Origin: PALSA-505 sp035308365
GTDB taxonomy: Bacteria > Actinomycetota > Actinomycetes > Streptosporangiales > Streptosporangiaceae
NCBI GenBank assembly: GCA_035308365.1
Contig: DATGGU010000095.1
Span: forward strand, 26,271-90,270
DNA: 64,000 bases
Direction of reading: 5' to 3'
Each line of letters begins with the position of its first letter. Position 1 is the first letter of the stretch. Shown piece after piece: positions 26,598-34,460 of the stretch. Position numbers and translations under genes: made by a program. The notes beneath the pieces are model-generated. The model did no database searches. It saw only the letters and a program-made list of their open reading frames with translations, and was not told where the DNA came from.

Positions 26598-26971
26598 TGC
26601 CCGCGCACGTGCTCGCGGTGATCGACCACGACTGCCCGGGCACCGAGGACATGCACGACCCGCTCTACTTCTGCGTCGGCCTGCGGCTCCAGTTCGGCGG
26701 CATCGACCTGGTGCTGCGCGGGCCCGCGGTGTCCAGCGCGCTCGTCGCGGCGGATGGGCCCGCGCCCCCGGAGGGCAACGGCGCGCGGCTGCCGAATCCC
26801 CAGCGTTACGTGCGCTCTCTTGTCCGGGCCGGGGTCCGGGTCTGGGTGGATGACGCTGATCTGGCCGGCCTGCGCCGCGACGGCCAGGTCCTCATCGATG
26901 GCGTGCGCACCGCGGATACGGACGCGATGGCCGCTCGATGGAATGAATACGAGGAAGTGTGGTTCCTATGA
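26597..26971 (+). CDS. DsrF/TusC-like sulfur-relay family subunit
   Basis: The product is 124 residues and overlaps the preceding gene by one base (TGATG). The C-terminal half follows TusC/DsrF: RYVRSLVRAGVRVWVDDADLAGLRRDGQVL, then TDAMAARWNEYEEVWFL. The cysteine of the canonical WVCAASL segment is replaced by Asp. With the two previous genes it would form an (H-E-F)2 hexamer like TusBCD. Cysteines near the N-terminus (DCPG, YFCVG) are not at the family position. It is coupled to the dehydratase gene by a 4-nt overlap. Confidence 0.72.
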   Translation: MPAHVLAVIDHDCPGTEDMHDPLYFCVGLRLQFGGIDLVLRGPAVSSALVAADGPAPPEGNGARLPNPQRYVRSLVRAGVRVWVDDADLAGLRRDGQVLIDGVRTADTDAMAARWNEYEEVWFL

Positions 26972-27390
26972 GCGCGCTGGCGGTACCTGCGCGATTCGCC
27001 ATGCTCACCGAGAACGTGCAAGTGACCGAATACGAACGAGACGCGGAGGGAGGCGTTCGCATCACCGCGCGGGTCACGATAGACCCGGGCAACCCGGTCT
27101 TTCCCGGTCACTTCCCGGGTCTTCCCGTCTTCCCCGGCGTCTGCCAGATCGACTGTGTGCACCGTACGGTGCTCGTCGCGGCTCAGGTGGAGGGCGTCGC
27201 GCCGGTGCTCTCCAACGTCTCGACGGCCCGTTTCCTGCGCATGGTCTGCCCGCGTGACGAAATCCGGATCGATACCCGGATCGCGAGGGTCAACGGGGAG
27301 TGGAAGGTCACCGGGGTGCTGCACGGACCGGGCGGGCCCGTCGCGAAGGTGAGCCTGCGCTACCGCCTGTCACGGGGAGGCACCCCATGA
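26968..27390 (+). CDS. Hotdog dehydratase, FabA/FabZ-like (DH1)
   Basis: The product is 140 residues from an ATG overlapping the previous stop. It has the dehydratase core NPVFPGHFPGLPVFPGVCQIDCV: His48 in the GHFPG motif and Asp62 fourteen residues later, the same spacing as the His/Asp dyad of FabA (FabZ has Glu). It should dehydrate 3-hydroxyacyl-ACP to the enoyl form during chain assembly. It is coupled to a second hotdog gene that lacks the His, suggesting a heterodimer in which this subunit supplies the catalytic pair. Confidence 0.85.
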   Translation: MSALAVPARFAMLTENVQVTEYERDAEGGVRITARVTIDPGNPVFPGHFPGLPVFPGVCQIDCVHRTVLVAAQVEGVAPVLSNVSTARFLRMVCPRDEIRIDTRIARVNGEWKVTGVLHGPGGPVAKVSLRYRLSRGGTP

Positions 27391-27872
27391 CCGGGGTTGC
27401 CGAGATCATGGCCAAGCTGCCGCACCGGTGCCCGATGCTGCTGGTCGACCGGCTGGCCGAGTTCGTGCCAGGAGAGCGCCTCACCGGGGTGAAGACGGTC
27501 ACGGCAAGCGAACCGTGGTTCCAGGACCTCCAGCCGGGCGCCCCCGCGGTCTTTCCGCCCGGCCTGCTGATCGAGTCCTGGTGCCAGGCGGCCGCTCTGC
27601 TGACCCTCTGGGACACGCCCAGGCCCAGCGTGCTCGACGGGGAGGTGCCGCTCCTTGGCTCGCTGTCCGACGTGACGATCGAGGGGCTGGTCGAGCCCGG
27701 CTCCGTCGTCCTGCATCACGCACGCCTGGTCCGCGACCTCGGCGCCACCCTCATCCTCGAGGGAACCAGCACCGTTGACGGCCGTCCGGTGCTGCGGATC
27801 GGAAGGATGATCATGGTCATCCGCCCGTCGGGGGCCGAAGTAGCCGCACCCGTACCGGGAGCATCGTCATGA
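27387..27872 (+). CDS. Hotdog dehydratase-like partner lacking the catalytic His (DH2)
   Basis: The product is 161 residues; its ATG overlaps the DH1 stop and GGGGAGG lies upstream. The N-terminus is distinctly FabZ/FabA-like (LPHRCPMLLVDRLAEFVPGERLTGVKTVTASEPWF). Where these enzymes have GHFPG it reads DLQPG, so the His is replaced by Leu48, while a Glu (Glu63, LLIESWCQ) remains near the acid position. A lone active site is therefore unlikely. It probably pairs with DH1, as dehydratase active sites form at dimer interfaces. Confidence 0.82.
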   Translation: MTGVAEIMAKLPHRCPMLLVDRLAEFVPGERLTGVKTVTASEPWFQDLQPGAPAVFPPGLLIESWCQAAALLTLWDTPRPSVLDGEVPLLGSLSDVTIEGLVEPGSVVLHHARLVRDLGATLILEGTSTVDGRPVLRIGRMIMVIRPSGAEVAAPVPGASS

Positions 27873-28615
27873 GCCCGAATCCCCGCCCGGTGGCCCTGGT
27901 GAGTGGAGGTTCCCGTGGCATCGGACGGGCCGTAGTGGGCAAACTCGCGGAGCAGGGGTATGATGTCGCGCTTTGTCACCGGTCCCAGCCACAGGCGGCC
28001 GGGGAAGTGGCCGAGCAGGCGAGCCGGGCCGGGGCCCGCACCCTCGTCAAGCGAGCGGACGTCACCGATGTGCAGGAAGTGCGGGCCTTTGTCGCCCAGG
28101 TCGAAAGCGAACTCGGGCCGCTCGCCACGGTTGTCACGTCCGCGGGCATCACCCGCGACAAGAGCCTGCCCGCGATGGGCGATGATGACTGGAACATGGT
28201 GCTGGAGACCAACCTGACCGGCACGTTCAACATCTGCCGGGCCGCGATCTTCCCGATGCTGAAACGGAAACGCGGCAGCATCATCACCATTTCCTCGGTC
28301 GCCGGAGTGCATGGGAACGCCGGCCAGACCAACTACAGCGCGTCCAAGGCGGGGATCATCGGGTTCGCGAAGTCGCTGGCCCGCGAGGTCGGCCGGTATG
28401 GCATCCGGGTGAACGTGGTGACACCCGGGTTCATCAACACCGACATGACACGTGGCATGAGCGACAAGGCGCGCGATGAAATGCTGCGCCAGATCCCCCT
28501 TGGCCGCTGGGGAGAGGCCGCCGAAGTGGCCGAACTGGTGGCTTTCCTCAGCTCGGACCGGGCCTCATACATCACCGCCGGTGTTTTTCCTGTGGACGGC
28601 GGTATCAGGCTATGA
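27869..28615 (+). CDS. FabG-type 3-ketoacyl-ACP reductase
   Basis: The product is 248 residues, close to FabG in length, with a 4-nt overlap with DH2. It has the NADPH motif VSGGSRGIGRAV, the NLTGTFNICR helix, the catalytic Ser in TISSVAG and the Tyr-Lys pair in YSASKAG, followed by IRVNVVTPGFINTDMT. It should reduce the 3-keto group after each KS cycle, feeding the dehydratases. It is the most canonical of the three SDRs in the locus. Confidence 0.93.
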   Translation: MSPNPRPVALVSGGSRGIGRAVVGKLAEQGYDVALCHRSQPQAAGEVAEQASRAGARTLVKRADVTDVQEVRAFVAQVESELGPLATVVTSAGITRDKSLPAMGDDDWNMVLETNLTGTFNICRAAIFPMLKRKRGSIITISSVAGVHGNAGQTNYSASKAGIIGFAKSLAREVGRYGIRVNVVTPGFINTDMTRGMSDKARDEMLRQIPLGRWGEAAEVAELVAFLSSDRASYITAGVFPVDGGIRL

Positions 28616-28616
28616 G

Positions 28617-29342
28617 ATGGCCCTGGAGCAGGTCATGGCGGTAGGCCCCGCGTCCCGGCCACGCATGTACTTCAACCTGCGCAGCCCGTACTCGTGGCTC
28701 GCCCTGCACGACCTGACGGCGCATCATCCCGGCCTGCTCGAGGTCATCGAGTGGCGGCCGTACTGGGAACCGGACCCGGCCACGGAAGCCTTGCTCAATG
28801 CGGCGGGTGGCCGGTTCATCTACACGCAGATGTCGCGGGAGAAGCACTTCTATGTGCTGGGCGATGTCCGCCGCCTGGCGCGTGACCGCGGCCTTCGGGT
28901 GACGTGGCCGATCGACCGTTCGCCGCGCTGGGAGGTGTCCCATCTGGCGTATCTGGAGGCCGCCCGGTGCTCGCGCGGGGCGGAGTTCGCCATCGCCGTC
29001 TCCCGCGCCCGCTGGGAGCACGGCCGGGACATCTCGGATCCGGCGGCCGTCGCGGAGATCGGCGCGGCCATCGGCCTGGACCCGGAGCGCCTGGCCCGGG
29101 CGGCCGGCGACCCCGGGCTGATCGCCGCCGGCACCAGGGCGCTCATGGACGTTTACCGGGACGGGGTCTTCGGAGTGCCGTTCTTCATGCACGGCCGGGA
29201 GAAGTTCTGGGGTCTGGACCGGCTCGGCATCTTCGTAACGAGCGTTCAGTGCGCGAAACCGGCCGGCCAGGAGAAAGAGCAAATTCCAGGGACTGTGGCG
29301 CGGGCGGTCAGCGACGACGGCCATGCAGGTGGATGTGGTTGA
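28617..29342 (+). CDS. Kappa-GST/DsbA-fold isomerase (HCCA isomerase-like)
   Basis: The product is 241 residues from an ATG just after the KR stop. It has the thioredoxin-fold motif of 2-hydroxychromene-2-carboxylate isomerases near residue 17 (YFNLRSPYSWLAL), in which Ser replaces the redox cysteine, and the typical C-terminal GVFGVPFFMHGREKFWGLDRL. Known relatives catalyse cis-trans isomerisation of a conjugated ketoacid. In this operon it could set double-bond geometry in a growing polyene, which is inference. The last 30 residues after the domain are low in pattern and may be dispensable. Confidence 0.8.
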   Translation: MALEQVMAVGPASRPRMYFNLRSPYSWLALHDLTAHHPGLLEVIEWRPYWEPDPATEALLNAAGGRFIYTQMSREKHFYVLGDVRRLARDRGLRVTWPIDRSPRWEVSHLAYLEAARCSRGAEFAIAVSRARWEHGRDISDPAAVAEIGAAIGLDPERLARAAGDPGLIAAGTRALMDVYRDGVFGVPFFMHGREKFWGLDRLGIFVTSVQCAKPAGQEKEQIPGTVARAVSDDGHAGGCG

Positions 29343-29370
29343 CGGTGCCACCGGCGCAGGTGTGCACCGT
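29342..29370. promoter_or_regulatory. Small inverted repeat between the isomerase and SDR genes
   Basis: ACGGTGC (29342-29348) and GCACCGT (29364-29370) form a 7-bp inverted repeat in the 45-nt gap. This is the first clear break in the chain of overlapping genes. It could be a weak RNA hairpin that tunes expression of the genes on either side. Confidence 0.3.
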
Positions 29371-29387
29371 AAGGAAGGAAAAAGGTT

Positions 29388-30167
29388 GTGGACCTGAGCC
29401 TGAAGGGGAAGATCGCCGTCGTCACCGGCGGCAGCAAGGGCATCGGGCTGGCCATCGTGCGCGCGCTGGTTGCCGAGGGCGTCGAGGTCACCGTGGCCGC
29501 TCGCACCGAATTCCCGGAACTGGCCGAGCTGGGCGATGCGGTCACCTGGGCGGGTGTGGATCTCACGACCCGGCGTGGTGCCGAGCAGCTCGCCGGGCGG
29601 GTGGGTGAGGTCGACATCCTGGTGAACAACCTTGGCGGGGCGATCGAGCCCAGCCTGCGCGCCGCGGGTTTTCCCGGCATCGACGACGACGCCTGGCAGC
29701 AGACCTTCGAGCTGAACCTGTTCAGCGCCGTGCGGGTCACCCGCAGCCTGCTGTCACGCCTGCTGCGGCGGCGTGGGGTGGTCATCAACATCTCTTCGGT
29801 CTCCGGCCGGGAGTTGTGCGGGCCGGCCGACTACGGTGCCGCCAAGGCGGCGCTGACCTACCTGGGCAAGGCGCTGGCGGAACAATACGGCGGGCAGGGC
29901 CTTCGCGCGCTGACCGTGACCCCCGGCATCGTCGCGACGCCGAGGGTGACCGATCCGGGCGGTCTGTTCGGTCCGGGCGCTCGCGCGGCCGGCGAGGATT
30001 TCGCGGAGTTCATGGCCAAGCTCCCGGAGCGGATGGGCATCACGGTCGGCCGCCTCGCCGAGCCGGAAGAAATCGCCGCATTGGTGACGTTCCTCGCCTC
30101 ACCGCTGGCCGGGACCTTGACCGGCGCCGAGTACCTCGCCGATGGCGGCATCCTCAAGACCGTCTGA
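29388..30167 (+). CDS. SDR-family oxidoreductase
   Basis: The product is 259 residues from a GTG with AAGGAAGG upstream. It is a classical SDR: VTGGSKGIGLAIV, NNLGGA, Ser in NISSVSG and YGAAKAA, then VTPGIVATPRV and a GAEYLADGG end. It differs from FabG in lacking a full ACP-binding Arg pair as far as I can see, so it could be a ketoreductase acting on a specific position or a dehydrogenase on the finished chain. Its position inside the PKS operon supports a biosynthetic role. Confidence 0.85.
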   Translation: MDLSLKGKIAVVTGGSKGIGLAIVRALVAEGVEVTVAARTEFPELAELGDAVTWAGVDLTTRRGAEQLAGRVGEVDILVNNLGGAIEPSLRAAGFPGIDDDAWQQTFELNLFSAVRVTRSLLSRLLRRRGVVINISSVSGRELCGPADYGAAKAALTYLGKALAEQYGGQGLRALTVTPGIVATPRVTDPGGLFGPGARAAGEDFAEFMAKLPERMGITVGRLAEPEEIAALVTFLASPLAGTLTGAEYLADGGILKTV

Positions 30168-30186
30168 GCCACCGCGGGGGTGATGG

Positions 30187-30420
30187 GTGCACACGTCCGG
30201 CATCTTCATCAAAGGGCCCGGAGGGGTGGAGCTGAAAATTGACGAGGCCACTCCACTGCAGCAGCTAGGCATTCTCAATTCGCTGAGGACGGCCATCCTG
30301 ATGAACTACATGCGGGATGAGCTGAACATCTCGGTACCGGTCGGCAAGCTAAGCGCCAGAAGCTTTGAAAGCGTAGCAGCTATTGTCACCCTGATTGAGG
30401 ATACCTGGCCGTCACAGTGA
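30187..30420 (+). CDS. Acyl carrier protein, atypical (GILNSL motif)
   Basis: The product is 77 residues from a GTG. It has the three-helix carrier pattern: TPLQQLGILNSLRTAILMNYMRDELNISVP, with Ser in NSL instead of the usual DSL. The GI(L)NS form is found in a subclass of stand-alone carrier proteins and still presents a serine for phosphopantetheine. It precedes a canonical ACP by 78 nt. The two may carry starter and growing chain, or one may serve a side reaction; this is not determinable here. Confidence 0.78.
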   Translation: MHTSGIFIKGPGGVELKIDEATPLQQLGILNSLRTAILMNYMRDELNISVPVGKLSARSFESVAAIVTLIEDTWPSQ

Positions 30421-30444
30421 CGTCGCGCGCGACGCTCCGGTGAC
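30417..30444. promoter_or_regulatory. GTGAC/GCGAC repeats between the two carrier genes
   Basis: GTGACGT (30417), GCGACGC (30427) and GTGACGT (30438) resemble the heptamers at 38.7 kb, but the first step is 10 bp, the second 11 bp, and no -10 box is evident 8 bp further on. A secondary SARP-dependent start before the canonical ACP gene is possible. Confidence 0.3.
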
Positions 30445-30497
30445 GTGAAGCCGGGCACCATGGCCTGGTCCGGGAAAGGCTTAAGAAGGGAGCTCTC

Positions 30498-30752
30498 ATG
30501 GCGGATATCACCGAGCAGCAGAAAGAGACGATTAAGGCGATTATCTGCGATGTGCTGGAACTCGAGCCGGAGGAACTTTCGAAGACCAGCCTGTTTGTCG
30601 AGGACCACGGCGCGGATTCGCTCCGCGCCATCGAGATTCTCGCCGAGCTCGAGCGCGCGCTCGGGGTGACCCTCGCCCAGGAGGAACTGGGCCGGATGAC
30701 GACGTTGCAGAACGTTTACCAGGTCGTGGGCGAGGCCGCCGCGCGGGTGTGA
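30498..30752 (+). CDS. Acyl carrier protein, canonical type II
   Basis: The product is 84 residues; AAGGGAG lies upstream. The pattern is that of type II FAS/PKS carriers: an acidic first helix, FVEDHGADSLRAIEILAELE with the Ser in DSL for the phosphopantetheine arm, then ELGRMTTLQNVYQVV. It is the most likely carrier for chain elongation by the KS/CLF pairs in this operon. No phosphopantetheinyl transferase gene is present in the window. Confidence 0.93.
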   Translation: MADITEQQKETIKAIICDVLELEPEELSKTSLFVEDHGADSLRAIEILAELERALGVTLAQEELGRMTTLQNVYQVVGEAAARV

Positions 30753-30780
30753 CCGCGCCGCGATCGATGACGGGAGCAGC

Positions 30781-31593
30781 ATGACGGCCAGGGCAAAAGA
30801 GGCGGTCCCGGGTTTGCGCCGCCCGGCCGTGGCCGGTCACCCACGGCCGCCGGGCGTGCTGCTGCTGCACGGGATGGGCGGCGGCCCGGGTGACTGGGAC
30901 TCGCTGGCGCTGCACCTCCCGGCACATCTGGAACTCTGGGATGTCAAGATGCCCTGGTCCTTCACCGGTGACCCGTCCTGGGCGGCGGAGGGACGCCCGG
31001 TAACGCAATTCGTGTCGGCTCCCATCGGCCATCTCAGGCATACGCTCGGCAGAGCACCCGATGTTGTCATTGCGCACTCGTTCGCGGCCAATGTGGTTCT
31101 GGAACTGCTGGCCGAAGCGAATCCGGCTCCCGCTGCGCTCGCCGTGCTGATTTCCCCGTTCTACCGCACCGACGACAGTATGGAGTGGGCATCGATCATC
31201 CCGGCCTTGACGGAATGCTATTCAAAGCTCGGCGACGAGATCCGGGCACGGCGCAGATCACGGATGAGCGATGAGCTCAGGCAGGCCATCCTGCGGCGGG
31301 CCGTCGAGCTCATGGGTGACAGCGCAGCGCTCCGGTTCTACGAGACGTATCAGCGCACCCCGCAGCTGAAGCTCGAATCGGTCACCACACCGGTGCTGCT
31401 GATCGCCGGCGGTGATGACGTCGCATCGGTGGTGCGCGGAACTCCTGCCCTGGGCGGCCGGATTCCACGCGCGAGCCTGGCGATCCTCGATAGCTGCGGC
31501 CACTTTCCCATGATCGAGCGGGCCCGGGAGGTAGCAGGTCTCATCGAAACCTTTGCCAGCCGGGCCACCAGCGACACGGAGGCGCCGCAATGA
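30781..31593 (+). CDS. Alpha/beta hydrolase
   Basis: The product is 270 residues. The fold shows GVLLLHGMGGGPGDWDSLA (oxyanion region), a nucleophile elbow IAHSFAANVV with Ser100, an Asp in LLIAGGDDVAS and a His in DSCGHFPMIERA. The elbow is AHSFA rather than GxSxG, as in several alpha/beta-hydrolase ligases, lyases and esterases. It overlaps the next gene by 4 nt. It may release the chain from the ACP, edit stalled chains or modify the product. Confidence 0.85.
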   Translation: MTARAKEAVPGLRRPAVAGHPRPPGVLLLHGMGGGPGDWDSLALHLPAHLELWDVKMPWSFTGDPSWAAEGRPVTQFVSAPIGHLRHTLGRAPDVVIAHSFAANVVLELLAEANPAPAALAVLISPFYRTDDSMEWASIIPALTECYSKLGDEIRARRRSRMSDELRQAILRRAVELMGDSAALRFYETYQRTPQLKLESVTTPVLLIAGGDDVASVVRGTPALGGRIPRASLAILDSCGHFPMIERAREVAGLIETFASRATSDTEAPQ

Positions 31594-32570
31594 CTGCACG
31601 GGCATCATCGGCCCTGCTTGGCAGCGAGACCGTCGCCGAACTCAGGCCGAGCTACGAAGGCTCGAATATCGGCTCCTGGATCGGCTTCAAGCACATCAAC
31701 TATCTCGCCGAGGAAGCGGTCCTCCAGCACTTCCGCGCCGTCGGCCTTCCCTCGCGCTCGCTCTACGAGAATTTCGGCCTGTGCCTCGAACTCGTCGATC
31801 TCGACACCCGGATCCTCTCCGGCTTTCACCTGGACGATGAGGTGAAGGCCGTTGTCCGGCCCAGCACCGAGGAAGGTTCCGGGGAACTGGCGTTCAAAGT
31901 GAGCCTGTCCGTCCAGCACAGAACCGGCCGGACGAAGGCGGCGCGGTCAATGGTCCGGGTGCTTCTCCGGCGCGACACGAGCCTCGGCGCAGCCGAGCCT
32001 GCCCCCAGCGAATTGATTCCGTTCACCACGGCCAGGATCCGGCGAAGCAGCCATGACCCGGCCCCGATACCGAGCCTGCCGGGTCCCTATTCGGCCGGCC
32101 GGGGCACAACCGGCGGCGACCCGGTGCTGGGCGAGCTGACGCGGCACGTCAACGCGTTCGCCTGGCGCTGGCGTATCCCGTACCCTTACTGCCATTTCAC
32201 CGAGCGCATGCAGATGTCCGGCTACCTCCGCCAGATGGAGGAAGTGGTCGATCTCTTCCTCGCCGACCATGGCATATCGATCAAGCGGCTGCTGGATGAA
32301 CGGCGGTGGATTCCCGTCGTGCCGCGTTCTTCCATTGCGATGCTCGACGAGGCGATCATGGAGGAGGAACTCTACACCGTATTCACGGTGCAGAACATCT
32401 TCAAGAACTTCAGTTTCCGGGCCCGGATGGATGCCTACGTGATGCGGGAAGGGGAACTGCTTCGCACGGCGGCCGGGTGGATCACCCATGGATACGCGCA
32501 GATCAAGAACCGCCGCGAGTTCAGCCTGGTTGAACTTGACGACCGGATGCTTGCCGCGCTGGGTGGGTGA
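31590..32570 (+). CDS. Double-hotdog acyl-thioesterase-like protein
   Basis: The product is 326 residues. Two hotdog domains can be made out: one about residues 20-130 (GSNIGSWIGFKHINYLAEEAVLQHF, VDLDTRILSGFHLDDEVKAVVRPS) and one about 190-310 (RIPYPYCHFTERMQMSGYLRQMEEVVDLFLADHGIS, VVPRSSIAMLDEAIMEEELYTVFTV). The second resembles 4-hydroxybenzoyl-CoA/YbgC-type thioesterases. It is coupled at both ends (4-nt overlaps) to the hydrolase and the CLF, so it probably takes part in chain release or processing on the ACP. A non-hydrolytic role cannot be excluded. Confidence 0.72.
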   Translation: MTARASSALLGSETVAELRPSYEGSNIGSWIGFKHINYLAEEAVLQHFRAVGLPSRSLYENFGLCLELVDLDTRILSGFHLDDEVKAVVRPSTEEGSGELAFKVSLSVQHRTGRTKAARSMVRVLLRRDTSLGAAEPAPSELIPFTTARIRRSSHDPAPIPSLPGPYSAGRGTTGGDPVLGELTRHVNAFAWRWRIPYPYCHFTERMQMSGYLRQMEEVVDLFLADHGISIKRLLDERRWIPVVPRSSIAMLDEAIMEEELYTVFTVQNIFKNFSFRARMDAYVMREGELLRTAAGWITHGYAQIKNRREFSLVELDDRMLAALGG

Positions 32571-33703
32571 CATCGATGAGCGCCCCGCTTGCGGTGACGG
32601 GATGGTCCGCGGTCAGCGCTCTGGGCATCGGCGCCGGGACATTCAGCGACGGTATCATCGCCGGCCGCACGGCCGGCCAGGGCGCTGAGCGCGATGACAC
32701 GGCGCCTGCACCCGGACTGGAGGGCAGCGTGCCGGGTTTCGATATCAGGCGGTTGCTCGGCCGGAAGAACACCAGGGCGATGGACCGGATCACCGGCTTG
32801 ACGGTGCTGACCGTCGGCAGGCTGCTCGATGCGGAACAGGCTGCCGGGCACGAGTTCAGCGGTCACGAGACCGGTTTCGTGCTCGGCACCACGACCGGCA
32901 GCGTGCAGTCGATGATGGATTTCAGCCGGGATTCGTTCATCCAGGACCGGCCCTACCTGGTCGACCCTGCCCGTTTTCCCTATGCGGTGATGAATTGCGC
33001 CGCCGGTCACAGTGCCATCTGGCACGGGTTGCGCGGCCCGAACGCAACGGTCGCCAGCGGGCAGGTGGCCGGCCTGTCCGCGTTGCGCTACGCGGCCCGG
33101 CTTCGCCATTCCGGTCATGCCCGCAGCGTGCTCTGCGGAGCCGTGGAAGAACTCACCCCGCAGCGGGTGTGGCTGGAGCAGCAGCGCGGCGAAGAAGGCG
33201 GCTGCCGGAGGCCAGGCGAGGGCTGCGCGGTGTTTCGTCTCGAGTCACTGGATGACGTAGCCACGGGAAACCGGCCCGCTCTTGGCTACCTGCTGGCCAC
33301 GGCGTTCCGGGTCTTCCCCGACGCCGCTGCCGTCCCGCAACTGCTCGCGGACTGCGTCCGGTCGGTCCTCAAGGCCGCTGGTGCCACACCCGCGGAAGTC
33401 TGGGCGATCGCGGCTGATCTTCCCGACCCGCAGTACGCGGGCCTCAGCGAAATGGCCGGCGGCCGGCCGCGCCGGATCAGCCTGGCCGGCCGGCTCGGTG
33501 ACACGGGGGCGGCATCGGCGGCCCTGCTGCTGGCCGCCATCCTGTCCCATGCCGCCGTGGACCGGGCTTCCGGCGGGCGGGTGGCTCTGCTCGCGTCGGC
33601 CGACCGTGAGGGGCTGCTCGGCGCTGCCGCGTTCCGTCTGCCGCATCACAACGGAGCGAAGGGGCCGGTGAGCAACGGTGTCCGGTTACAGCGTGGCCGA
33701 TAA
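32567..33703 (+). CDS. Chain-length factor (KS-beta)
   Basis: The product is 378 residues from a GTG at 32567; an ATG three codons later is also possible. The thiolase fold is recognisable, but the catalytic Cys is replaced by Gln166 in NATVASGQVAGLSALRYAA, the diagnostic feature of type II PKS chain-length factors. The HGTGT motif is absent. The CLF sets polyketide length when paired with a KS-alpha. It is not adjacent to one here; candidates are KS-alpha 1 at 23702 or KS-alpha 2 at 45693. Its 3' end overlaps the next SDR gene by 26 nt. Confidence 0.88.
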   Translation: MTSMSAPLAVTGWSAVSALGIGAGTFSDGIIAGRTAGQGAERDDTAPAPGLEGSVPGFDIRRLLGRKNTRAMDRITGLTVLTVGRLLDAEQAAGHEFSGHETGFVLGTTTGSVQSMMDFSRDSFIQDRPYLVDPARFPYAVMNCAAGHSAIWHGLRGPNATVASGQVAGLSALRYAARLRHSGHARSVLCGAVEELTPQRVWLEQQRGEEGGCRRPGEGCAVFRLESLDDVATGNRPALGYLLATAFRVFPDAAAVPQLLADCVRSVLKAAGATPAEVWAIAADLPDPQYAGLSEMAGGRPRRISLAGRLGDTGAASAALLLAAILSHAAVDRASGGRVALLASADREGLLGAAAFRLPHHNGAKGPVSNGVRLQRGR

Positions 33704-34460
33704 GGTGATCTTGGTCTGCGGCGGCACGTCCGGGATCGGCGAGGCAACCGCGCGGCGTCTGGCGGCAGCCGGGGCCCATGTCATGCTCGCCGGGCGCCGT
33801 CAGGCGCTCGGCGAGGCAATTGCCGCAGACCTCCGGCAGGCCGGTCACCAGGCAGACTTCCTGGCTGCCGACATGACCGTGGACTGCGACGCCGAGCGCC
33901 TGGTGGACCGGGTGATGTCCATGCACGGGCGGCTGGATGGTGCGGTCAACACGGCCGGATCCTTCGACGCGGCCGGCCCGCTGACCGAGCTGGATGTCAA
34001 GGCGTGGCGCACCGAGCTGGACACGAACTTGACCAGCGTCTTCCTTGGCCTGAAGTACCAGCTCAGGGCGATGTTGCAGGCGGGCGTGCAGGGATCGGTG
34101 GTCAACAATGCCGCCGTCGGCGGGACCAGCGGATTCGCCGGGATGTCCGCCTACTGCGCGGCCAAGCATGGGGTGATCGGGCTCACCCGGTCGGCCGCCC
34201 TCGAGGTCGCCGATCGCGGCGTACGGATCAACGCCCTGGTCATCGGCACCGTCGACACCCCGATGCTGCGCAAGGGGCAGGGCCTGGGGCCCAGTGACCC
34301 ACTCCCCAGCGCCAAGCCGGTCCCGGCCGGCCGGATAGCAAGCGCCGGCGAGATCGCCGGCTTCACACAATTCCTGCTCAGCGACGACGCCGGTTACATT
34401 ACCGGCGCCGCGCTGCCCATTGACGGCGGCCTTTCGGCTCAGTGTCTCCCGGCCCGGTAA
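33678..34460 (+). CDS. SDR-family protein with Ser-to-Ala change at the active site
   Basis: The product is 260 residues from a GTG within the CLF 3' end. It has the Rossmann motif VCGGTSGIGEATA, NTAG, and YCAAKHG with Tyr159 and Lys163. Thirteen residues before the Tyr, where SDRs have the catalytic Ser, it has Ala146 (VVNNAAVGGTSG). The protein may use another residue, such as Thr or Ser a little further on, or have a changed reaction. It closes the forward PKS operon. Confidence 0.82.
   Translation: MSGYSVADKVILVCGGTSGIGEATARRLAAAGAHVMLAGRRQALGEAIAADLRQAGHQADFLAADMTVDCDAERLVDRVMSMHGRLDGAVNTAGSFDAAGPLTELDVKAWRTELDTNLTSVFLGLKYQLRAMLQAGVQGSVVNNAAVGGTSGFAGMSAYCAAKHGVIGLTRSAALEVADRGVRINALVIGTVDTPMLRKGQGLGPSDPLPSAKPVPAGRIASAGEIAGFTQFLLSDDAGYITGAALPIDGGLSAQCLPAR

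Noticed and set aside
25798..26971. Toxin-antitoxin or hypothetical trio
   Set aside because: All three proteins follow the TusB, TusD and TusC sequence patterns in order, so a chance or toxin-type explanation is weaker than a DsrEFH-like set.
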